Origin: Bradyrhizobium oligotrophicum S58
GTDB taxonomy: Bacteria; Pseudomonadota; Alphaproteobacteria; Rhizobiales; Xanthobacteraceae
NCBI RefSeq assembly: GCF_000344805.1
Contig: NC_020453.1
Coordinates: 62,001 to 126,000, forward strand
Length of the DNA: 64,000 bases
Direction of reading: 5' to 3'
The position numbers were made by a program, and so were the translations under genes. The notes beneath the pieces are model-generated. The model did no database searches and was not told the DNA's origin. It saw only the letters and a list, made by a program, of their open reading frames with translations. Shown piece after piece: positions 1 through 10,722 of the stretch; positions within the stretch are counted from its first letter, which is position 1, and each line of letters starts with the position of its first letter.

Positions 1-460
1 AGGCTTCAACGCGGCGATCATCGGCTTCTCGGTGCGAGCCAACAAGGAAGCGGCTGCGCTCGCCAAGCGCAACGGCATCGAGATCCGCTACTACAACATC
101 ATCTACGACCTCGTGGATGACGTGAAGAAGGCGATGAGCGGCCTGTTGGCCCCGACGCTGCGCGAGACCATGCTCGGCAATGCGCAGATCCTGGAGGTGT
201 TCAACATCTCCAAGGTCGGCAAGGTCGCCGGCTGCCGCGTCACCGACGGCACCGTCGAGCGCGGCGCCAATGTCCGCCTGATCCGCGACAACGTCGTGGT
301 TCACGAGGGCAAGCTGTCGACGTTGAAGCGCTTCAAGGACGAAGTGAAGGAAGTCCAGGCCGGCCAGGAATGCGGCATGGCCTTCGAGAACTACGGCGAC
401 ATGCGTGTCGGCGACGTCATCGAATGTTATCGCGTGGAGACCATCCAGCGCTCGCTGTAA
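1..460 (+). CDS. infB: Translation initiation factor IF-2, C-terminal part (cut by window start)
   Basis: The reading frame is open from base 2 ([11 protein letters not shown]...) to the TAA at 458-460, so only about the last 152 residues are present. The fragment matches the end of IF-2: domain III/IV with the [12 protein letters not shown] stretch, and the C-terminal beta-barrel that binds the formyl-methionyl end of initiator tRNA ([15 protein letters not shown], then GDVIECY near the end). IF-2 is the GTPase that places fMet-tRNA on the 30S subunit; its GTPase domain lies outside the window. It heads the conserved series infB-rbfA-truB-rpsO-pnp on the same strand. There is a 170-bp gap before rbfA in which I see no gene. 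Confidence 0.96.
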   Translation, partial: GFNAAIIGFSVRANKEAAALAKRNGIEIRYYNIIYDLVDDVKKAMSGLLAPTLRETMLGNAQILEVFNISKVGKVAGCRVTDGTVERGANVRLIRDNVVVHEGKLSTLKRFKDEVKEVQAGQECGMAFENYGDMRVGDVIECYRVETIQRSL

Positions 461-630
461 GTCCGAATCCTACAGAGCGCTGTCTTTTGATTGAGCTGCG
501 AGCCCGTCCATCGACGGGTCTCGCAAGTCTCATTTGAACGAATCGAAGCGTCGTCGAACTCAACCAGAATGACCTCCATCACCCGCGCCACGCCGGGCGA
601 TGATTCATTGGATTTTGGGATTTTGAAACA

Positions 631-1047
631 ATGCCTCGCCATCACCAGAGGGGAAGCTCGGCTTCCGGCGGCTCGCAGCGCCAGCTGCGCGTGGCCGAGA
701 CCGTGCGTCACGCTGTCGCCGACATTCTCGGCCAGGGTCACGTGCACGATCCGGACCTCGAGGGACACATCATCACGGTGCCCGAAGTCCGCATGTCGCC
801 CGACCTGAAGCTCGCAACGATCTACATCATGCCGCTCGGCGGACAGGACACGGACGTCGTGCTCGCTGCGCTGGAGCGCAACAAGAAGTTTCTGCGCGGC
901 GAACTCGCGCACCGCGTTAACCTGAAATTTGCACCCGACATCCGCTTCCGCGTCGACGAACGATTCGACGAAGCGGAACGGATCGAGAAATTACTGCGAA
1001 CACCCGCGGTGCAGAGAGACCTCAATTCGGATTCGGAAGAGAGCTGA
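631..1047 (+). CDS. rbfA: 30S ribosome-binding factor A
   Basis: A 138-residue protein, the usual RbfA length. Family features are visible: [14 protein letters not shown] near the N-terminus, then [19 protein letters not shown], and the [18 protein letters not shown]-terminal helix of the KH-like fold. RbfA binds 16S rRNA near the 5' helix and helps late 30S maturation, including cold adaptation. It lies between infB and truB as in most proteobacteria, and its TGA overlaps the truB ATG by one base (TGATG at 1045-1049), which suggests translational coupling. The N-terminal 15 residues are Ser/Gly/Gln/His rich and less conserved. The start at 631 is the only ATG before the conserved region. Confidence 0.96.
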   Translation: MPRHHQRGSSASGGSQRQLRVAETVRHAVADILGQGHVHDPDLEGHIITVPEVRMSPDLKLATIYIMPLGGQDTDVVLAALERNKKFLRGELAHRVNLKFAPDIRFRVDERFDEAERIEKLLRTPAVQRDLNSDSEES

Positions 1048-2156
1048 TGACCATCCCCCCCGAAACCGGCACTGTCGAATCGCCCCACGCCGATACGATC
1101 GCCGCCAACGCGAAAAAAAATCACGCCGCCGACGGACGCCCGCGCGACAACAATGATCCGCGCAACAAGCAGCGCCAGGGAAACAATCAGGGCAACCAGC
1201 CGCGCCGCGACCGCCGCGACATCCATGGCTGGGTGGTGCTCGACAAGCCGATCGGCATGACCTCGACCCAGGCCGTCGCCGTCGCCAAGCGCCTGTTCCA
1301 GGCCAAGCGAGCCGGCCACGCCGGTACGCTCGATCCGCTCGCCTCCGGCGGCCTGCCGATCGCGCTCGGCGAAGCCACCAAGACCGTGCCGTTCGTGATG
1401 GACGGCCGCAAGCGCTACCGTTTCACGGTGTGCTGGGGTGAGGAGCGGGATACCGACGACACCGAAGGCCGCGTCGTTCACACCAGCGAGAACAGGCCGG
1501 ACGTCGCGGCGATCAGCGCCCTGCTGCCGCAATTTACCGGCCGCATCGAGCAGACGCCGCCGCGCTATTCCGCCATCAAGATCCAGGGCGAGCGCGCCTA
1601 TGACCTCGCCCGTGACGGCGAGGTCGTCGAGCTCCAGCCGCGCCCGGTCGAGATCCACGAACTGACCCTCGTCGACCAGCCCGATCCGGACCATTCGGTG
1701 TTCGAGGCCGAATGCGGCAAGGGAACCTATGTCCGGGCGCTGGCCCGCGACATGGGCCGAATCCTCGGCTGTTACGGCCATATCAGCGCGCTCCGGCGGA
1801 CCCTGGTGGGTCCGTTTACCGAGAACGACATGATTCCGCTGGAACAGTTGGAGGCTTTGTGCAATAGAGCCGCGTCCGGTGAGGGAAGCCTCGCCGACGC
1901 ACTCCTGCCCGTTGAGACCGCGCTGGACGACATCCCGGCACTGGCCGTCACTCGGGCTGATGCGGCAAGGCTCCATAGGGGCCAGGCCGTTTTGTTGCGC
2001 GGACGGGATGCGCCCAATAGTAGCGGCACAGTCTATGTCACGGTCGCAGGCCGCCTTCTGGCGCTTGCCGAAATTGGCAATGGCGAACTCATCCCCAAGC
2101 GCGTGTTCAACCTGACCGGACTGACTGCCAGCTCCGGTCGCAACGAAAGAGACTGA
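1047..2156 (+). CDS. truB: tRNA pseudouridine-55 synthase
   Basis: TruB makes pseudouridine at position 55 in the T-loop of tRNAs. The 369-residue product has an N-terminal hydrophilic extension (about residues 1-58, rich in Asn/Arg/Gln) before the start of the catalytic domain at [13 protein letters not shown]. The catalytic Asp lies in [11 protein letters not shown] (Asp96). [19 protein letters not shown] and [12 protein letters not shown] are further family motifs. A PUA-like C-terminal region follows from about residue 290. The extension is longer than in E. coli TruB (314 residues). Its start overlaps the rbfA stop and rpsO begins 2 bases after its stop, so the three genes read as one operon. 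Confidence 0.96.
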   Translation: MTIPPETGTVESPHADTIAANAKKNHAADGRPRDNNDPRNKQRQGNNQGNQPRRDRRDIHGWVVLDKPIGMTSTQAVAVAKRLFQAKRAGHAGTLDPLASGGLPIALGEATKTVPFVMDGRKRYRFTVCWGEERDTDDTEGRVVHTSENRPDVAAISALLPQFTGRIEQTPPRYSAIKIQGERAYDLARDGEVVELQPRPVEIHELTLVDQPDPDHSVFEAECGKGTYVRALARDMGRILGCYGHISALRRTLVGPFTENDMIPLEQLEALCNRAASGEGSLADALLPVETALDDIPALAVTRADAARLHRGQAVLLRGRDAPNSSGTVYVTVAGRLLALAEIGNGELIPKRVFNLTGLTASSGRNERD

Positions 2157-2158
2157 CG

Positions 2159-2428
2159 ATGTCGGTGACCGCAGAGCGCAAGGCGGAAATCATCAAGGCG
2201 AACGCCACCAAGGCCGGTGATACCGGTTCTCCCGAGGTGCAGGTTGCGATCCTGTCGGAACGCATCAACAACCTGACCGGCCATTTCAAGACCCACGGCA
2301 AGGACAACCACTCCCGCCGCGGCCTCCTGAAGCTGGTCTCCACCCGCCGTTCGCTGCTGGACTATCTGAAGAAGAACGACGAGGCGCGCTACAAGGCGCT
2401 GCTCGAGAAGCACAACATTCGTCGTTGA
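2159..2428 (+). CDS. rpsO: 30S ribosomal protein S15
   Basis: An 89-residue protein, exactly the standard S15 length. The conserved core is clear: [17 protein letters not shown], the [16 protein letters not shown] loop that contacts 16S rRNA, and the [18 protein letters not shown] tail. S15 is a primary binding protein of the 30S platform. The ATG sits 2 bases after the truB stop. In the common rpsO-pnp arrangement S15 and PNPase share a transcript; here a 359-bp structured intercistronic region separates them. Confidence 0.98.
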   Translation: MSVTAERKAEIIKANATKAGDTGSPEVQVAILSERINNLTGHFKTHGKDNHSRRGLLKLVSTRRSLLDYLKKNDEARYKALLEKHNIRR

Positions 2429-2787
2429 GCTTCGCTATGGAATGAGCGCGCGCGGTCTTGCGCGCGTTGACGACATGATCCCGAGGACGCCGCACGCGCG
2501 GCGTTCGCTCATCCGGGATCATGCGGTCTGGCCGGATCTGGAAAGAAGCGGATACGCTCTTCGACTGATCCTATCAGGACCATGCAGTACGCTTCAGCAG
2601 CAATCCGGCCGCTGGGCGTGACGGGCAAGGTGCCCGTTATTTACGAGAAGGATGGACGCCATCCGAAATAAGAAAACCATGGCAGGATCGCAGGCCGCTG
2701 ATCGCATTCCAGCGCCCTGCAATCTTGCGCATGGTTTTTTTGTTTCTGGGGAGTCTGCCTTCGATCATCTCATGAAAGAAGATACCC
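2429..2787 (+). promoter_or_regulatory. Structured rpsO-pnp intercistronic leader
   Basis: No gene is visible in these 359 bases. The sequence contains three hairpins: 2447-2466 (arms CGCGCGC/GCGCGCG, loop ggtctt); a nested palindrome at 2474-2523 (see repeat entry); and a long stem whose arms AAAACCATG (2673-2681) and CATGGTTTT (2730-2738) are followed by further Ts to 2741, so it could act as an intrinsic terminator or attenuator just upstream of pnp. In E. coli the pnp leader folds into hairpins cut by RNase III and then by PNPase itself for autoregulation. A similar role here is inference from position and structure only. The pnp ribosome-binding site is GAAAGAAGA, just upstream of 2788. 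Confidence 0.5.
2474..2523. repeat. Nested palindrome between rpsO and pnp
   Basis: Outer arms CATGATCCC (2474-2482) and GGGATCATG (2515-2523) are perfectly complementary. Inside them ACGCCGC (2487-2493) pairs with GCGGCGT (2498-2504). The two-level hairpin resembles the short intergenic palindromes scattered in rhizobial genomes. It may be a mobile palindromic unit or part of the pnp leader structure. Confidence 0.55.
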
Positions 2788-4947
<2,160 letters not shown>

Positions 4948-4976
4948 GCTGCGTTGAACGTCGAATGAGATATCAA

Positions 4977-5002
4977 GGGCGGCTTTCGGGCCGCCCTTTT
5001 TT
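4977..5002 (+). terminator. Rho-independent terminator after pnp
   Basis: Stem GGGCGGC (4977-4983) pairs with GCCGCCC (4990-4996) across the loop tttcgg and is followed by six Ts (4997-5002). It lies 30 bases after the pnp stop and ends the infB-pnp block. Confidence 0.9.
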
Positions 5003-5205
5003 GTTGACCGACCGTATCTGCACCGTGAGAACCATGGCGAGCCCGGAGGCCCCACGGATGCGCGGCCCGACGATGAGATCGCAATCCGCATCGTCTTGCC
5101 TTGCGCGGATTTGGATCGCGATGTCGCGTCGCTCTCGCCAAAGGCGGGTGATAGCGTAGCAGCGGCAGCCGCACGACTTCACGACGCGCGCCGGAGGTCA
5201 CCGCC

Positions 5206-5673
5206 ATGCCTGAGTCCGTCATCCGCCCCGCCCGCCCCAACGAATACGACGCCATCGCCAGGCTCTGGATGGAGAGCTGGTGTTCGACCGGGTTGGAGAC
5301 ACCGAGCGACAAGCTGCTCGAACTCCTGCAGGAGCGCGTGCCCCGTGAGGTTGCCGGCGGCTGGAGCCTCTACGTCGCGGATGACGACGGCCGGCTCGCC
5401 GCGATGCTCGCGATCAACCTCCCCAGGCTCTACCTCGACCAGTTGATGATCGCGCCCGCCTATCAGGGCCGCTCGCTCGGCCGCCGCCTGCTCGCCTTCA
5501 CCCACGAGCTTCTGCCCGACGAGGTCTGGCTGCGCTGCGCCGAAGGCAACGAGAAGGCGTGGCGCTGGTACGAGCGCGAAGGCTTCGTCCTGGAGAAGAA
5601 AGAGGCCGATCCGCTGCATGGCCGGATCATGAAATATTATCGCTGGAAGCGCGAAAGCCACGACACCCGCTGA
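5206..5673 (+). CDS. GNAT-family N-acetyltransferase
   Basis: A 155-residue single-domain GNAT protein. Motif A, which binds the acetyl-CoA pyrophosphate, is visible as LMIAPAYQGRSLGRRLL; the preceding strand is LYLDQL. Motif B is in WLRCAEGNEKAWRWYEREGF, the usual NxxAxxFYexxGF pattern. The N-terminus (IRPARPNEYDAIARLWMES) matches the first helix of the fold. The substrate cannot be read from the sequence. It stands alone: a terminator precedes it and the next gene on the strand begins over 100 bases later. Confidence 0.85.
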   Translation: MPESVIRPARPNEYDAIARLWMESWCSTGLETPSDKLLELLQERVPREVAGGWSLYVADDDGRLAAMLAINLPRLYLDQLMIAPAYQGRSLGRRLLAFTHELLPDEVWLRCAEGNEKAWRWYEREGFVLEKKEADPLHGRIMKYYRWKRESHDTR

Positions 5674-5836
5674 TCGCGTGCACCAGCGACATGTCTCGCG
5701 TGTTGCCTGAAAGGCATTGCGTGCGCCATTCGAGGGGAACTAATTTTGGGTTCCCGACGGCCTAACTGTTCTCGAACCGCACCGATGTCCGTATTTCCCA
5801 TGCTGATCCGCCGTTGCTCTCGCCGCCACGGCTCTC

Positions 5837-6622
5837 GTGCTGTTGCACCCGTCTTGGGCCCAGGCGCCCTCGACCCCTGCTCCCGCTGCAAAGCCGCCGG
5901 CTGCCGCCAAGAAGCCATCCGGAAAGAAGCCGGCCGCAAAGTCGGCCGCGGCCGTGGACAGCGGCCCCTGCGACATGGGCGTCATTACTGCCACGCACGA
6001 TCTATTCACCGTCCAGAAGATCGGCCTCACCGTCTTCAACAACGAGTTCGCCGAGATGCCCGTGAGCTGGGGGCTGGACGATCTGATCTATGCGCGCGTC
6101 AAGGCCGCGGGTGGGGCGGGCGTCCGTCGCATCACCTACGACAAGCAGCTGTTCGACAATCTGGAGAAGCCGAAGCTGTTCTTCCTGCGCGAGGAGGGCG
6201 AGACGCTGACCGGCGTCGTCAAGCAGATCGTGGCGAAAGCGGCATGCCGTCGCTATCTCGTGGTCCAGCGCCAGACCACCCGCATCGGCAACACCAATCA
6301 GAACGCCACGGGATTTGGCATCCTCCAGTTCGGCCCCCTGATCACACGGACCTTCATCTTCGCCTATCTCGACATTCGGTTGCTCGATGGCCAGACGTTC
6401 GAGACGCTGCGCAACCCCAACTTCACCGTCCAGCGTGTCGTCGAAAACCTCGGTGAGGGCTTGATCAAGATCCCCGGCATGTTCGACGTCGATCAGTCGC
6501 TATATCCCGCCGTCGCGGCGGATGCCGCCAACAATGCCAGCCTGCGCGACGCCGTTCGGCGTCTCGTCACCGGTCAGCTCGATCGCGATATGCCTGCCTA
6601 TTTCAAGGCGGAAGAGCAATGA
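5837..6622 (+). CDS. Secreted protein of unknown function, first of a tandem paralogous pair; 5' end frameshifted
   Basis: I do not recognise a named family. From the GTG at 5837 the frame gives 261 residues, starting inside what looks like a signal peptide and passing WAQA, then an Ala/Pro/Lys-rich linker, then a folded region with DSGPCDMGVITATHDLFTVQK, MPVSWGLDDLIYARVKAAGG and a C-terminal DAANNASLRDAVRRL. The adjacent gene (6619-7503) shares these blocks, so this is a local duplication. The frame is open back to 5807; an ATG at 5785 is one frame off. If one base near 5809 is skipped, translation from 5785 gives MSVFPMLIAVALAATA..., a complete signal peptide ending WAQA. So the gene carries a one-base shift, real or a sequencing error. 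It overlaps the next gene by four bases (ATGA). Confidence 0.65.
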   Translation: MLLHPSWAQAPSTPAPAAKPPAAAKKPSGKKPAAKSAAAVDSGPCDMGVITATHDLFTVQKIGLTVFNNEFAEMPVSWGLDDLIYARVKAAGGAGVRRITYDKQLFDNLEKPKLFFLREEGETLTGVVKQIVAKAACRRYLVVQRQTTRIGNTNQNATGFGILQFGPLITRTFIFAYLDIRLLDGQTFETLRNPNFTVQRVVENLGEGLIKIPGMFDVDQSLYPAVAADAANNASLRDAVRRLVTGQLDRDMPAYFKAEEQ

Positions 6623-7503
6623 CGGCGGCAGCGATGCCCAACATGAGTGTTTCGATGCGTCCTTCACGACGACGAACTTCCACCGCCACCATCACGCGCC
6701 GGCTCGTCCTGCTGATGCTCGCCGTTGCGTTCCCGTGGACCGGAGCCTCGGCGCAATCGCTGCCGCCGGCAACACCTACAGCCAAGGCAGCGCCGAAGAC
6801 CACGGGGACGAAAGCCAAGGTAGCCAAGACTGCAACGGCCGTCCGCGAAAGCGGACCTTGCGCCGTCGGCGTCATCACCGCGCTCGGCGATATCTTCACC
6901 GTGCAGAAGAACGGCATGACCCGGCTGGGAGACGAATACGCCGAAGTGCCTGTGTCCTGGGGCTTCGACGATCTCGTCTACGCGCGCGTGAAAGCGGCCA
7001 CGGGTGATACCGGCGTTCGCCGTATCGCTGTCCCCAAGGGAGCATTCGATCCCTTCTATCAGTCCCCGCCGATCAAAGCCGAGAACGGAAAACTCACGCC
7101 CATCGTCAGGAAGGTGGCCGGCGCATCGGGATGCGCGAGTTATCTCGTCGTCACCCGCCGGACCGACAGCGAGCCGTCGGTACTGGACGAGGTCACCGGA
7201 ATCGGCGTGATCAACCGCGGCATCGGATTTGGCCGATACTCACACGTGTTCATCATGATGGACATCCAGCTCTATGACGGGACAACCTTCGAGAAGCGGG
7301 AGCCCGCCACGAGCTCCAAGGCACTGCTCTCCCGTCTGACGTCCGGCGTCGGGCCGGCGTCCCACGCCGGTGACGTCGACAACTCGGCATTTCCCGCCTC
7401 GCCGGCAGATGCCGCCAACAACAATGTGCTGCGTGACATGGCGCGCTCGATGCTCAAATTCAGGCTCGACCAGCGATTGCCGGCCTATTTCGGTCGCGAA
7501 TAG
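6619..7503 (+). CDS. Secreted protein of unknown function, second of the tandem paralogous pair
   Basis: 294 residues, paralogous to the preceding gene: ESGPCAVGVITALGDIFTVQK, VPVSWGFDDLVYARVKAATG, GVRRIAVPK, and the C-terminal DAANNNVLRDMARSML with a final LPAYFGRE (the first copy ends MPAYFKAEEQ). The N-terminus has a twin-Arg-free basic region followed by LVLLMLAVAFPWTGASAQ, a signal peptide with a likely cut after ASAQ, then a Thr/Lys/Ala-rich linker. Two conserved Cys (SGPC and ASGC) could form a disulfide in the periplasm. SD GGAAGAG precedes the ATG at 6619, which overlaps the upstream stop. No enzyme motif is visible, so the function is unknown; envelope or surface role is inferred from the export signal only. 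Confidence 0.75.
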   Translation: MTAAAMPNMSVSMRPSRRRTSTATITRRLVLLMLAVAFPWTGASAQSLPPATPTAKAAPKTTGTKAKVAKTATAVRESGPCAVGVITALGDIFTVQKNGMTRLGDEYAEVPVSWGFDDLVYARVKAATGDTGVRRIAVPKGAFDPFYQSPPIKAENGKLTPIVRKVAGASGCASYLVVTRRTDSEPSVLDEVTGIGVINRGIGFGRYSHVFIMMDIQLYDGTTFEKREPATSSKALLSRLTSGVGPASHAGDVDNSAFPASPADAANNNVLRDMARSMLKFRLDQRLPAYFGRE

Positions 7504-7543
7504 ACGAGCACGTCAGATGGCGCCGCGAGGATGAGTCCGCCGA

Positions 7544-9529
7544 TCACAATCTGATCTTCAGCACGGCACGGCCCGACTGCTGAACGAGACCTGACGGCAC
7601 CACGTCGATGCCATAGCGAAGACTGAGGTCGAGCCGGTCGTTGCCGGCGGCCGCGAGCCCGAGGCCGGCCGAGTAGGTCCAGGGCGACAGGCCGAGGCCA
7701 TGGGTGACGAAGCTGTCCCCACCGCCCGAGAAGGCCGCGCCGATCTGCAGCTTCTGGTTCAACCCGTTGTAGCCGGCGCCGATATCGCCGGTGAGACGGA
7801 TCTGCCTGGTGAGGGCGTAGACGGCTTTCAGCCCGGCCGTCGTCGTCAATTCCTGATAGGTCTGCGGATCGACATCGAGGCTGAAGCCGCCGGCGCCGTT
7901 CTCGCGGTAGGAATTGCTCCGCACCGTGCCGTAGTCGAGGCGCAGCGACGGGACGAGCGCGAAACCATCCTGAAGCGGAATGCGCGCCTTGAGGCCCACG
8001 CCGGCATGTCCGGAATAGGAACGATAGCTTCCGCCCGCGGATGCACTCATGAAGCTCAACGACCGGCTCTCGCCGTTATCGCTCAATCCGCCATCCAGCT
8101 GATAGTCGAGCATGACATCGCGGCTGATGGCGTAGGCACCGTAGAGTCCCAACTGATAGGACGCGAGACCGAGACGGTTCGGCACGGCGTCGTCGCCGCC
8201 AGTGATCGTCTGATGGGAATAGGCGAATACGCCGCCGATGATGGCGCGTGACGAGACTGCCGTGTCCGCGCCGAACGCCAGACCGCCCCCGGACGCGCCA
8301 TAGCCCGGAACACCATCGCGCCCCGCCTGCTGCGCGACCCCGCCGAGGGGCTGCATCCAGACATTGCGGCCCGCGGCCGCACCGATGCTGCTGACATCGT
8401 CGAGCCTGCTCGTCATCGTCTGCCGGAAGGCGCGCTGGGTGACGTAGGTCGCCTGCGAGGCCGCGCCGGTCAGCACGGGCAGCGTCTGCTTCATCGCATT
8501 GCCGAGCGAAGCGCCGGTCAGATTGTCGAGCGCAGCGAACCCCGAGACCATCGATCCGCTCCAGCCCGCCGGCGTCATCGACAGCCGGTACAGCACGTCG
8601 GCAGCTTCCAGACCGACGCGACCGCCCGCGGACCGCAGCGTATCGCGATAAGGCTGGACCAGGGACATGGCCGCGAGATCGCCGGTCAGGGCCCCCGTGA
8701 GATCATAGGTCGACGTGACCATCTGCGCGCTCGAGGCGTTGCCGCTCGCCGTGCCGTACAGGCTCGTCAGGCTGCCGCGCGACAGCGTGTTGAACAGCAC
8801 CCTGCCCTCCGGCGTCACCGAGCCAAGCAAGGTGAAGCCGCCTGCGGCGCTGCCGGCCGGCGCGATGCCGGCACCCCAGAAATAGCCGTTCTGATAGTTG
8901 GTGATGACGAAGCGCCCCGGCGCCTGGGTGCCGAACAGGGCCGGGCTGACGATCCGCCACGGCGTGCCGGCGGTCCATGCCCACTGCGGCACCGAATTGG
9001 CGGGCACCGGCGCCGGCGGCGGCGGCGTGAACGTCGCGGGATCGTAGGGCAGCATGTAGGCCCAATGCGTCACCAGCAGGCTGTCGCCGGTGATCATCTG
9101 CATTTCCATGCTGGTGACGCCGTTGAGCGTACGCATGGCGCCGAGCCCGACCGTGACCGTGCCGCCGCCGGTCGGCGTGAACAGCATGGTGATCTGACCG
9201 CTGGCCGTGACGAAGCCCTGGATGGTCGAGGTGTCGGTCAGCAGCGCCGGGCCGATCCTGAGCTGCGCGATGCTGGTCCCGGTGAAGAAGCCGTTCGTTG
9301 CGGTGCCCAAGGTCCAAAGCGTCTGATCACCGATCGGGATCGGATTCGAGAATCCCGTCTTCGGCGACATGTAGGCCAGCAGCTGCGCCACCGGCACGTA
9401 CCAATTCGTGTTGGAGATCGTGGAATCCCAGACGCTCGACTGCGCCCACGCGGGCCCGCAGCAGCCTATGCCGCACGCAGCGCTGGTCATCGCCCACAGG
9501 ACGACAGCCCGGACCTTTGAACGCAGCAT
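7544..9529 (-). CDS. Autotransporter (type V secretion) outer-membrane protein
   Basis: The start at 9529 gives 661 residues beginning MLRSKVRAVVLWAMTSAACG and a signal peptide ending PAWAQ; an upstream in-frame start at 9637 would put 36 extra residues before the signal peptide and is less likely. The passenger (to about residue 360) is Ser/Thr/Gly/Pro rich, with a PPPPAPVPAN linker. The last roughly 280 residues look like an autotransporter beta-barrel: VWMQPLGGVAQQAG at its start, alternating aromatic/Gly strands, and the C-terminal VLKIRL. Such proteins insert a 12-strand barrel in the outer membrane and export the passenger. It is convergent with the paralogous secreted pair, with only 40 bases between stops. 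No protease or adhesin motif is obvious in the passenger. Confidence 0.85.
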   Translation of the reverse strand: MLRSKVRAVVLWAMTSAACGIGCCGPAWAQSSVWDSTISNTNWYVPVAQLLAYMSPKTGFSNPIPIGDQTLWTLGTATNGFFTGTSIAQLRIGPALLTDTSTIQGFVTASGQITMLFTPTGGGTVTVGLGAMRTLNGVTSMEMQMITGDSLLVTHWAYMLPYDPATFTPPPPAPVPANSVPQWAWTAGTPWRIVSPALFGTQAPGRFVITNYQNGYFWGAGIAPAGSAAGGFTLLGSVTPEGRVLFNTLSRGSLTSLYGTASGNASSAQMVTSTYDLTGALTGDLAAMSLVQPYRDTLRSAGGRVGLEAADVLYRLSMTPAGWSGSMVSGFAALDNLTGASLGNAMKQTLPVLTGAASQATYVTQRAFRQTMTSRLDDVSSIGAAAGRNVWMQPLGGVAQQAGRDGVPGYGASGGGLAFGADTAVSSRAIIGGVFAYSHQTITGGDDAVPNRLGLASYQLGLYGAYAISRDVMLDYQLDGGLSDNGESRSLSFMSASAGGSYRSYSGHAGVGLKARIPLQDGFALVPSLRLDYGTVRSNSYRENGAGGFSLDVDPQTYQELTTTAGLKAVYALTRQIRLTGDIGAGYNGLNQKLQIGAAFSGGGDSFVTHGLGLSPWTYSAGLGLAAAGNDRLDLSLRYGIDVVPSGLVQQSGRAVLKIRL

Positions 9530-9774
9530 TGCAGATCGCCCCCACGGCTGTCTTGCTGCCGACGCGGCGGGCTGGCTGAATTGGCCGTAGCCCGGGCTTG
9601 ATCGCCCTGTGCCGTAGCCGCAGCAGAACTCAGCCACCTGAGTTGCGCAAGTCCCCCTGATTACCGAGAAGGGGCGCCTGGGCTCAACTGGGACAAATTA
9701 GGTGGATCGCAACGATCATGGTGACGCGAAGCGGTCGGTCCAGTCCGTGGCGACCTTGCTTTGCGCGGGCCGGA

Positions 9775-10575
9775 CTACTCCGCCTTGAGATCCTCGGGCC
9801 GCGGCATCGAGATCACGTTGTAGCCGGAATCCACGTAATGGAGTTCGCCGGTGACGCCGCCGGAGAGGTCCGACAGCAGATAGAGCGCGGAGCCACCGAG
9901 TTCCTCCAGGGTGACTCCGCGGCCGAGCGGCGAGTGCTTCTGCTGGAACGCGAACATGAAGCGGGCATCGCCGATGCCGGAGCCCGCCAGCGTGCGCACC
10001 GGGCCTGCGGAGATCGCGTTGACGCGGATGGCGCGGCGGCCGTAATCGGCGGCGAGGTAGCGCACCGAGGCTTCGAGCGCGGCCTTGGCGACGCCCATCA
10101 CGTTGTAGTTCGGCATCACGCGATTCGAGCCGTCGAAGGTCAGCGTGATCATGCTGCCGCCGCTCTCCGGCATCAGCTCGGCGGCGCGCTTGGCGATCTC
10201 GGTAAAAGAGAAGCACGAGATCAGCATGGTGCGCGAGAAGTTCTCGCGCGAGGTGTCGGCATAACGGCCCTTGAGCTCGTTCTTGTCGGAGAAGGCAACG
10301 GCATGAACGATGAAGTCGAGGCCGCCCCAGGCGTCGCGCAACGCTGAGAACACGCTGTCGACGCTGGCGATGTCCTCGACGTCGCAGGGCAGCACATGCT
10401 TGACGCCGAGTTCGTCGGCGAGCGGACGCACGCGCTTGCCGAGCGCATCGCCCTGATAGGTGAAGGCCATCTCGGCGCCATGCGCGGCGAGCGTCCTGGC
10501 GATGCCCCAGGCGATCGAATGGTCGTTGGCGATGCCCATCACCAGACCGCGCTTGCCTGCCATCAGACCCTGCAT
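9775..10575 (-). CDS. fabI: Enoyl-[acyl-carrier-protein] reductase (NADH), FabI type
   Basis: FabI reduces the trans-2-enoyl-ACP in the last step of each fatty-acid elongation cycle. The protein (266 residues from the ATG at 10575) has the FabI-type nucleotide loop GIANDHSIAWGIA, and the catalytic Tyr-x6-Lys pair in NYNVMGVAK (Tyr157, Lys164), then SAGPVRTLAGSGI. The ATG is preferred over an in-frame GTG at 10581 because the SD AAGGAG lies seven bases before it. It follows fabB on the same strand after a gap of about 150 bases, giving the order fabA-fabB-fabI, which suggests one fatty-acid operon. Confidence 0.96.
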   Translation of the reverse strand: MQGLMAGKRGLVMGIANDHSIAWGIARTLAAHGAEMAFTYQGDALGKRVRPLADELGVKHVLPCDVEDIASVDSVFSALRDAWGGLDFIVHAVAFSDKNELKGRYADTSRENFSRTMLISCFSFTEIAKRAAELMPESGGSMITLTFDGSNRVMPNYNVMGVAKAALEASVRYLAADYGRRAIRVNAISAGPVRTLAGSGIGDARFMFAFQQKHSPLGRGVTLEELGGSALYLLSDLSGGVTGELHYVDSGYNVISMPRPEDLKAE

Positions 10576-10722
10576 GCTCACTCTCCTTCGTCATGCCGGG
10601 ACCGACCCAGCCAAGATGATCGTCCCGCCTTCAAGACGCCAATGGCCGGACATCTGTGCGAAGAGCTTGGCTTCGCGCGCTGCCCGGCCATGATGCCGAC
10701 GAGACCAGTCCTGTTGAAAATC

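Noticed and set aside
5736..5760. GGAAC element as an extracytoplasmic-sigma (EcfG) promoter before the secreted pair
   Set aside because: No CGTT-type -10 at the right distance, and the GGAAC/GTTCC symmetry is by itself not a promoter.
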